A DNA stretch of 64,000 nucleotides, from contig ONDE01000007.1 of assembly GCA_900316515.1 (NCBI GenBank), forward strand, positions 80,090 to 144,089. The letters are read 5' to 3'. Positions within the stretch are counted from its first letter, which is position 1, and each line of letters opens with the position of its first letter. This DNA is from an uncultured Bacteroidales bacterium. Its GTDB lineage: Bacteria > Bacteroidota > Bacteroidia > Bacteroidales > P3. Below the pieces are notes generated by a model. That model did not search any database and was not told the origin of the DNA. It worked only from the letters and a program-made list of their open reading frames with translations. A program made the position numbers and the translations under genes. Positions 58,372 through 64,000 of the stretch are shown piece after piece.

Positions 58372-61008
58372 TTATTTTTTCGCCACAATTTTTTTTATCT
58401 CGTTCAGTTTAAGGAGCGCCTCAATCGGTGTAAGTGTATCAATATCAATATCCAATATCTTATCCCTTATCTCCAGCAATGTTGGGTCGTCAAGTTGGAT
58501 GAAACTGAGCTGGTAGCCTCCCAAACCGTCATCTTTTTGTGTCGTTTTTCCATTTTTGGGGTTCTCGCCGTCCGTGCTTTCTGCCCCTCTGTTTTTGGCT
58601 TCCAGTTCCTGCAGCATGGCATCGGCTCGGTTCACCACCTTGGGCGGCATGCCGGCCAGACGCGCCACATGAATACCGAAACTGCGGTCGCTGCCTCCGG
58701 CCACAAGCTTGCGCAGGAAGATAACACGTCCGTCGACCTCCTTGACACTGACATGGTAGTTTTTTATCCGCTCATACTGCCGTTCCATCTCTATCAACTC
58801 ATGGTAGTGTGTGGCGAACATCACTTTGGGACGCACCTTGCCGTTGTCGTGCAGATACTCGGTGATGGCCCATGCTATGGATATGCCGTCGTAGGTCGAC
58901 GTACCGCGGCCAATCTCGTCAAGCAGCACCAGGCTACGGCTGCTGACATTGTTCAGGATACTAGCCGTCTCGTTCATCTCAACCATAAACGTAGACTCGC
59001 CGCTGCTGATATTGTCACTCGCGCCCACGCGCGTGAATACTTTATCTACCACTCCTATCGACGCTCTCTTTGCGGGGCAATAGCATCCCATCTGTGCCAT
59101 GAGCACTATCAAGGCCGTCTGGCGCAGCAGTGCCGACTTACCGCTCATATTCGGACCGGTAATGATCATTATCTGCTGGCTGTCGCTGTCGAGCGTCACG
59201 TCGTTGCTCACATATTGCTCGCCCGGAGCCATCATGGTCTCTATCACCGGATGACGTCCGTCTTTTATCTCTATACGGTTGCCGTCGTTGAGCTCCGGAC
59301 GGCAGTAATTGCCCTCCAAGGCCACCTCGGCAAAACTAAGCAGACAATCTATCTGCGCCACCACCTGGGCGTCGTGCTGCACAGGCTGCACATACTCCGT
59401 CACTGCCTCCACCAGCTGGTTGTACAGCTGCGTCTCCAGGGCCAATATCTTCTCTTCGGCACCCAGTATCTTGTCCTCGTACTCCTTCAGCTCGGGTGTG
59501 ATATAGCGCTCGGCGTTGGTCAGCGTCTGACGGCGCACCCACTCCGCGGGCACCTTGTCCTTGTGAGTGTTGTACACCTCGAAGTAGTATCCGAACACAT
59601 TATTGAAGCCTATCTTCAGCGACGGAATACCCGTAGCTTCACTCTCTTTGCGCTGCAGCGCCGACAGGTACTCCTTGCCCGAGCCCGACATCGAGCGCAG
59701 CTCGTCGAGTTCTTTGCTCACCCCGTCGGCCATCACGCCGCCCTTCTCCACCTTTGCCGGCGGTTCTTCCTTCACCTCGCGGCCGATACGTTCGGCAAGC
59801 GCACGGCAGGGGTTCATCTGCCCCGCCATGCGGTTCAAGGCCTCGCTGCCGTTGGCGGCGCACAGTCGCTGCACCTCCTCCACGGCTCCCAGCGAACGCC
59901 TCAGCTGCTGCATCTCGCGGGGATTGATACGGCTCACCGCAGCCTTTGTTATCAATCGTTCCAGATCGCCGATGGCTTTCACCTGCTGTGCCAGCGCCTG
60001 TCTCAGTTCGGCGTCGCGCACCAGTATGTCCACCACCTCGAGCCTGGCCTCTATGGGCGCCACCTCTTTCAGCGGCATCAGCATCCAGCGCCGCATAAGG
60101 CGCGACCCCATGGGCGTCAGCGTCCGGTCGATAACATTCAGCAGCGTCCTCGCATTGTCGTTGGCCGACCCCACAAGTTCCAGGTTGCGCACCGTGAAGC
60201 GGTCGAGCCACACATAGCGGTCTTTCTCCACACGGCTCAGCCGCGTGATGTTGGCCGTGCGGTCGTGCTGCGTGTCCTGCAGGTAGTAGAGCACCGCTCC
60301 GGCGGCAATGATGCCCTTGTCCAGGTCCTCCACGCCGAAACCCTTGAGGCTCGCCGTGCCGAACTGCTTCAGCAGCAGCTCGTGGGCGAAGTCGGGCGCG
60401 AAGACCCAGTCGTCGAAAGTGTTGCAGTAGTATTTCTCGGCAAAGTGCTCCTGCATCCAGCGCAACCGCTTGCGCTCCACCACCACCTCCGACGGGTGGA
60501 AGTTGCTCATCAGCTTGTCGATATAGGCCATGTCGCCCTGCGCCACGTAGAACTCGCCGGTCGACACGTCGAGGAAGCTCACGCCATGCTCTCTGTCAGC
60601 AATATGCAAGCCGCACAGGAAGTTGTTCTCCTTCACCTCGAGCACCATGTCGTTGTAGGCCACACCGGGCGTCACCAACTCCGTGATGCCGCGCTTCACC
60701 AGTCCCTTGGCGCTCTTGGGGTCTTCCAGCTGCTCGCAGATGGCAACCCTCAGTCCAGCCCTCACCAGCCGCGGCAGGTACTGCTCCAGCGCATGGTGCG
60801 GCACGCCGGCCAGGTCGGTGTATTCGCCGCCGCCGGCCATCTTGCGCGTCAACGTAAGGCCCAGTATCTGCGATGCCTTGCGGGCATCCTCGCCGAAAGT
60901 CTCGTAGAAATCGCCCACACGGAACAGCAGCACCGCGTCGGGGAACTTCTTCTTCATCTCGGCGTGCTGCCGCATCAGCGGCGATTCAGTATCAGTCTTT
61001 TTGGCCAT
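58372..61008 (-). CDS. mutS: DNA mismatch repair protein MutS
   Basis: 878 residues from the ATG at 61008; in-frame starts to 61188 lie within the divergent promoter region and add no family sequence. MutS recognises mismatches. The N-terminal mismatch-binding motif FPDAVLLFRVGDFYETFGED, the Walker A GPNMSGKSALLRQ, DEIGRGTSTYDG (Walker B) and the late FATHYHEL are all present. A -7 box TACTTTTG (minus strand, 61033-61040) lies upstream with a CAAA box 22 bases away. Confidence 0.95.
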   Translation of the reverse strand: MAKKTDTESPLMRQHAEMKKKFPDAVLLFRVGDFYETFGEDARKASQILGLTLTRKMAGGGEYTDLAGVPHHALEQYLPRLVRAGLRVAICEQLEDPKSAKGLVKRGITELVTPGVAYNDMVLEVKENNFLCGLHIADREHGVSFLDVSTGEFYVAQGDMAYIDKLMSNFHPSEVVVERKRLRWMQEHFAEKYYCNTFDDWVFAPDFAHELLLKQFGTASLKGFGVEDLDKGIIAAGAVLYYLQDTQHDRTANITRLSRVEKDRYVWLDRFTVRNLELVGSANDNARTLLNVIDRTLTPMGSRLMRRWMLMPLKEVAPIEARLEVVDILVRDAELRQALAQQVKAIGDLERLITKAAVSRINPREMQQLRRSLGAVEEVQRLCAANGSEALNRMAGQMNPCRALAERIGREVKEEPPAKVEKGGVMADGVSKELDELRSMSGSGKEYLSALQRKESEATGIPSLKIGFNNVFGYYFEVYNTHKDKVPAEWVRRQTLTNAERYITPELKEYEDKILGAEEKILALETQLYNQLVEAVTEYVQPVQHDAQVVAQIDCLLSFAEVALEGNYCRPELNDGNRIEIKDGRHPVIETMMAPGEQYVSNDVTLDSDSQQIMIITGPNMSGKSALLRQTALIVLMAQMGCYCPAKRASIGVVDKVFTRVGASDNISSGESTFMVEMNETASILNNVSSRSLVLLDEIGRGTSTYDGISIAWAITEYLHDNGKVRPKVMFATHYHELIEMERQYERIKNYHVSVKEVDGRVIFLRKLVAGGSDRSFGIHVARLAGMPPKVVNRADAMLQELEAKNRGAESTDGENPKNGKTTQKDDGLGGYQLSFIQLDDPTLLEIRDKILDIDIDTLTPIEALLKLNEIKKIVAKK

Positions 61009-61114
61009 CGTGGTCCTTCTGCAAACAAATTGCAAAAGTACAAACTTTTTCCCTATCCCCGCCAAAAAGATTTCAACACCTCGCCATGTCGTTTTTTTTG
61101 CGTACCTTTGCACC

Positions 61115-63211
61115 ATGAGACAGATACTGCACACCCTCGGCCGCATAGCCGCCATAGCACTTATACTCAACATTTTCGGCACCATCAAGGCTCAATCCTA
61201 CCCTTGGCAGGACAGCACCAAGAGCCTCGACAGCCGCGTCGAATGGCTAGTCCGCAACCTCACCCTCGACGAGAAGCTCTCGCTCATGGTGCACCACAAC
61301 CCCGCCATCCCCCGCGTGGGCCTGCCGGAATACAGCTGGTGGAACGAGGCACTGCACGGCGTGGGCCGTGCCGGTATCGCCACAGTATTCCCCATGCCCA
61401 TCGCCATGGCCGCCACCTTCGACCCCAATTTAATCGGCAACGTCTTCGGCTACATCGCCTACGAAGCCCGCCTGAAATACAAAGCCGCACAGGACACCGG
61501 CTACTATGGCGACTACGCCGGCCTCACCTTCTTCACCCCCAACATCAACATCTTCCGCGACCCGCGCTGGGGCCGCGGCATGGAGACCTACGGCGAGGAC
61601 CCCTACCTCACCGCCATGATGGGGTTCGAATGCGTCCTGGGGCTGCAATCCGACAACACCGCCGCCTGCCTCAAACACTTCGCCGTGCATAGCGGCCCCG
61701 AAGGCATCCGCCACGAGTTCGACAGCCGCATCGGCGACCGCGACCTGCGCGAGACCTACCTCCCAGCCTTCGAATATATCATCAAGCACAGCGATGTGGC
61801 ACAGGTGATGTGCGGATATAACAGGCTCAACGGCGAGCCCTGCTGCACCAACCGCCGCCTCTTCGACATACTGCGCAACGAATGGGAGTACGACGGCATC
61901 CTCGTCACCGACTGCTGGGCTTTGAACGATGCCTACGAGACCGACACCGTCATCCCGCGCCACCGTACCCACGCCACCGCCGCCGCGGCCTACGGCGACG
62001 CCTTCGGCCGCGAGGTCGACCTCGAGTGCGGCAGCGGCCTGCCCGCCCTGCGCGAGGCCGTGCAGCAAGGGCTGGTGCCAATAAGCAAGGTCGACGAGCA
62101 CGTGCGTCGCATACTGAAAACCCGCCTCACGGTGACCACACCGCCAAGACAATTCCGTCCCGAAGGATGCTGCCCATACGGCCCGTCCGACGGTCCCACC
62201 TCCGTCGCCGCCCGGAGCATGGTGCTACTGAAGAACAACGGCGTGCTGCCCCTCAAGGAAGGCGAGTTCCTCCGCCTCGAAGGCCCCAACGCCTACGACA
62301 GCCTCATGCCCCTCGGCAACTACAACGGCACCCCCAAGCACACCATCACCATTGGCGAAGCTCTTGGGAAATACCAGGCCCTCAGCGCAGGCGACGGCAA
62401 GACGCTCGTCTATTGCGGCGGCCTCAACCCACAGCTCGAGGGCGAGGAACTGCCCGTGGAGAAGGAAGGATTTTACAAGGGCGACCGCACCCTCATTGAG
62501 CTTCCGAAAGAACAGGTGGCCGAGATAAAAGCCTTCAAGGCCCAGGGCTACCGCGTGGTGCTGGTGCTCTGCGCAGGTAGCGCCGTGTCGCTCGAGGATG
62601 TCATCGACGACTGCGACGCCGTCCTTCTTGCCTGGTACGGCGGTCAGGACATGGGTACCGCGGTGAAAGAACTGCTCTTCGGCGAGCGCGACGACTTCGG
62701 TCGCCTGCCGGTGACCATCTACCGCTCCACCGACGACCTGCCCTCATTCGACGACTACGCCATGCAGGGCCGCACCTACCGCTACGCCGACCGCGAGCAT
62801 GTCGAGTTCCCCTTCGGCTTCGGCTACAGCTACAGCTTCCACCAGTTTTGGGGCGCCCCTACCGTCGACGAGGCCAACTTCACCGTCAGCGGCCTGGTGA
62901 GCCAGTGCAACACCGACGCCCCCAATGCCCGCAACCACCGCACCGTAGTGCAGGTATATCTAAAAAACGAGAACGACAACGACGGCCCCGTCAAGCAGCT
63001 GATTGCCGTCGAGCCGATATGGACCGAGTCGTTCGACAAAAAAGAGCCCTTCGAGATAGAGCTCGACCCCTTCTGGTTCCGTCAGTTCAACCCAGCCACC
63101 GGCCGTATGGAAGAACCCAAGGACAGCACCCAGTTCATCCTACAGGTAGGTTTCAGCAGCGACGACCGCGACCTCGTCGACCTGCCCTACACCTACCACA
63201 ACAGGAAATAG
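61115..63211 (+). CDS. Glycoside hydrolase family 3 enzyme
   Basis: 698 residues from the ATG at 61115. A signal peptide ends in IKAQS. The GH3 catalytic domain includes RVGLPEYSWWNEALHGVGRA, FRDPRWGRGMETYGEDPYL, KHFAVHS and the nucleophile Asp266 in GILVTDCWAL. A C-terminal alpha/beta and fibronectin-like part follows but is shorter than in many beta-xylosidases (often about 860). Substrate could be xylo-oligosaccharides or beta-glucosides. A -7 box TACCTTTG at 61103-61110 lies only four bases before the ATG, so the mRNA may be leaderless. Confidence 0.88.
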   Translation: MRQILHTLGRIAAIALILNIFGTIKAQSYPWQDSTKSLDSRVEWLVRNLTLDEKLSLMVHHNPAIPRVGLPEYSWWNEALHGVGRAGIATVFPMPIAMAATFDPNLIGNVFGYIAYEARLKYKAAQDTGYYGDYAGLTFFTPNINIFRDPRWGRGMETYGEDPYLTAMMGFECVLGLQSDNTAACLKHFAVHSGPEGIRHEFDSRIGDRDLRETYLPAFEYIIKHSDVAQVMCGYNRLNGEPCCTNRRLFDILRNEWEYDGILVTDCWALNDAYETDTVIPRHRTHATAAAAYGDAFGREVDLECGSGLPALREAVQQGLVPISKVDEHVRRILKTRLTVTTPPRQFRPEGCCPYGPSDGPTSVAARSMVLLKNNGVLPLKEGEFLRLEGPNAYDSLMPLGNYNGTPKHTITIGEALGKYQALSAGDGKTLVYCGGLNPQLEGEELPVEKEGFYKGDRTLIELPKEQVAEIKAFKAQGYRVVLVLCAGSAVSLEDVIDDCDAVLLAWYGGQDMGTAVKELLFGERDDFGRLPVTIYRSTDDLPSFDDYAMQGRTYRYADREHVEFPFGFGYSYSFHQFWGAPTVDEANFTVSGLVSQCNTDAPNARNHRTVVQVYLKNENDNDGPVKQLIAVEPIWTESFDKKEPFEIELDPFWFRQFNPATGRMEEPKDSTQFILQVGFSSDDRDLVDLPYTYHNRK

Positions 63212-63229
63212 TAGGTCTACTTAGCAAAA

Positions 63230-63276
63230 CCCCGTAGGGGTGACACAACAGCGACCAATGTGCCGCCCCTACGGGG
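63230..63276. repeat. CCCCGTAGGGG inverted pair
   Basis: CCCCGTAGGGG at 63230-63240 and CCCCTACGGGG at 63266-63276 form an 11-bp inverted repeat, each arm also nearly palindromic. A similar half-element CCCCGTTAGGGG occurs at 29883-29894 after truncated LOG copy A. Confidence 0.75.
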
Positions 63277-63285
63277 CTGCCGCCC

Positions 63286-63380
63286 AATTCGAGTAATTCG
63301 CCAGCAATTTTAATCAAAAAAAATTCGAGTTAATTCGTTTAATTCGCCGTTAAAAAAAGAAGAAATTCGCCGTTAAAAAC
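63286..63380. repeat. Second copy of the dispersed AATTCG element
   Basis: AATTCGAGTAATTCGCCAGC at 63286 matches the complement of 25830-25850 closely, and 63332-63356 is identical to 25901-25925 (begins AATTCGTTTAATTCGCCGTT). A third partial copy, ATTCGCCGTTAAAAAC, is at 63365-63380. Confidence 0.85.
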
Positions 63381-63650
63381 GCCGTTGTCTCCCGCTTTGC
63401 GAAATCTATAAATCCAGTAGATCTTTCGGCGGCGATGTGTTTTCTATAATTTTCTGTGCAATTTTCTTATAATTTTGAGGCCGGAGGCCGACCCTCAAAC
63501 CGCTGATAACTAGCCCTTGAACTGCCACCCTCTCTTACTATGCTCCTACTCCTCGCCTTATGCTCCCTTTATGAAAATTTACTCTGGTAGGCAATAATAT
63601 ATGGAATGCAACGTTTGTGGTAGCAGAATATAAATAAAAAATACCTTATC

Positions 63651-64000
63651 ATGGCTAAACAGACGGCAGGATTTATGGGAGGATTCCACGGAAGACTCGG
63701 ACCCGCAGTGGGTTACATGTGGCGCGGGCAGTGGTGTGTGCGGGCCTACAACCCCGCTCCGCGCAATCCGCGCACCCCGGAGCAGGTGGCGCACCGCGAG
63801 ATGTTCAAGCGCGAGGTGCAGCTGGCATCGCACATGAGCTGGAACCAACCCAACGAAGTTGTGGATGGCATATTCACGGTTGACTACCGTAAACTTATAC
63901 TTAGCACGGGTCCGCTGCAGGAGGCCGTGTACGAGGCGCCGGAGTGGACCTCGGACAACGTGCTGACGGTGAAGCTGGGGCGCAGCAGCGGCGACCGCCA
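63651..64000 (+). CDS. DUF6266-like protein, 5' part (runs off the window)
   Basis: The frame is open from ATG 63651 to the window edge (116 codons plus two bases). The start MAKQTAGFMGGFHGRLGPAV, then GYMWRGQWCVRAYNPAPRNP and HREMFKREVQLASHM, match the common Bacteroidales DUF6266 family of uncharacterised proteins. After that, family members I recall continue for another 25-30 residues before a WNQP-type segment; here HMSWNQPNEVVDGIFTVDYR follows immediately, which suggests an internal deletion. The start is preceded by AT-rich DNA without a clear -7 box. Confidence 0.65.
   Translation, partial: MAKQTAGFMGGFHGRLGPAVGYMWRGQWCVRAYNPAPRNPRTPEQVAHREMFKREVQLASHMSWNQPNEVVDGIFTVDYRKLILSTGPLQEAVYEAPEWTSDNVLTVKLGRSSGDR

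Larger units (their letters stand above)
63212..63650. other. Repeat-rich intergenic region after the GH3 gene
   Basis: About 440 bases. It holds the CCCCGTAGGGG pair (63230-63276) and a second copy of the dispersed AATTCGTTTAATTCGCC element (63286-63380), then AT-rich DNA with no convincing ORF. A minus-strand ORF at about 63579 overlaps the next gene and is rejected. Confidence 0.55.

Noticed and set aside
63579..63848. Minus-strand ORF near the right edge
   Set aside because: It overlaps the well-supported DUF6266-like frame and has no family resemblance.

Overview
The window looks like a chromosomal segment of a GC-moderate member of the Bacteroidales, probably gut or rumen. Six promoters match the Bacteroidetes pattern TTTG-N19-TAnnTTTG exactly. 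Other support comes from PorP/SprF and PD40/OmpA-type proteins of the type IX secretion system, secreted proteins with probable T9SS tail domains, a glycine-lipid-type acyltransferase pair, a long-tailed bS16 and a histone-H1-like DksA relative. No rRNA, CRISPR array, integrase, transposase or phage structural gene was seen. Family assignments come from reading motifs, not from searches.

Layout. 0-2.4 kb: OmpA-family protein, FemAB-like acyltransferase, rlmH. 2.4-3.7 kb (-): a small conserved-looking protein and a membrane LytTR regulator. 3.9-8.1 kb: fabH-fabF-fabZ-fabG-nitroreductase, then acyl-CoA ligase, a Wza-like lipoprotein, GlsA/OlsA-like and GlsB/OlsB-like acyltransferases, engB and a PBP4-type peptidase (to 15.1 kb). 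This is a lipid and envelope block in which 3-hydroxyacyl-ACP made by the fab enzymes could feed the lipid acyltransferases. 15.2-17.8 kb (-): purH-mreB, with no mreC/mreD following. 17.8-20.7 kb: repeat-rich non-coding DNA, a BspA-type leucine-rich-repeat protein and a HEPN-like protein. 20.7-23.1 kb (-): thioesterase, flavodoxin-like lipoprotein, 6-phosphofructokinase.

23.5-29.3 kb: exported nuclease, lipoprotein, and a transketolase split into two subunits that are separated by genes for a vWA protein and a YD-repeat-like protein. The C-terminal transketolase subunit carries an extra CxxC...CxxC zinc ribbon. 29.3-34.6 kb is the most unusual part. Three 5'-truncated copies of a LOG-family (TIGR00730-like) gene precede the intact LOG gene, all in the same direction and each placed just after an unrelated small gene. 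Two shared sequence boxes, a truncated radical-SAM gene, and a Cas4-like nuclease carrying an in-frame 54-bp palindromic insertion lie in the same stretch.

34.6-49.1 kb is mostly core: DksA-like protein with H1-like tail, rimM, rpsP, tsaD, two T9SS-related genes that share a duplicated signal-peptide module, an exonuclease, kdsA, a four-helix-bundle protein, a dihydroorotate-dehydrogenase-like protein, a TPR protein, elbB and two PLP enzymes. 49.4-51.2 kb: TM1266-type regulator and hydG ([FeFe]-hydrogenase maturation). 51.3-57.5 kb: outer-membrane barrel, luxS and mtnN (activated methyl cycle), sensor histidine kinase, C10 peptidase, and rplI/rpsR/rpsF. 57.6-58.3 kb: six tRNAs read leftward from one promoter toward rpsF. 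58.4-64 kb: mutS, a GH3 glycosidase, a repeat-rich gap, and the start of a DUF6266-like gene that runs off the window.
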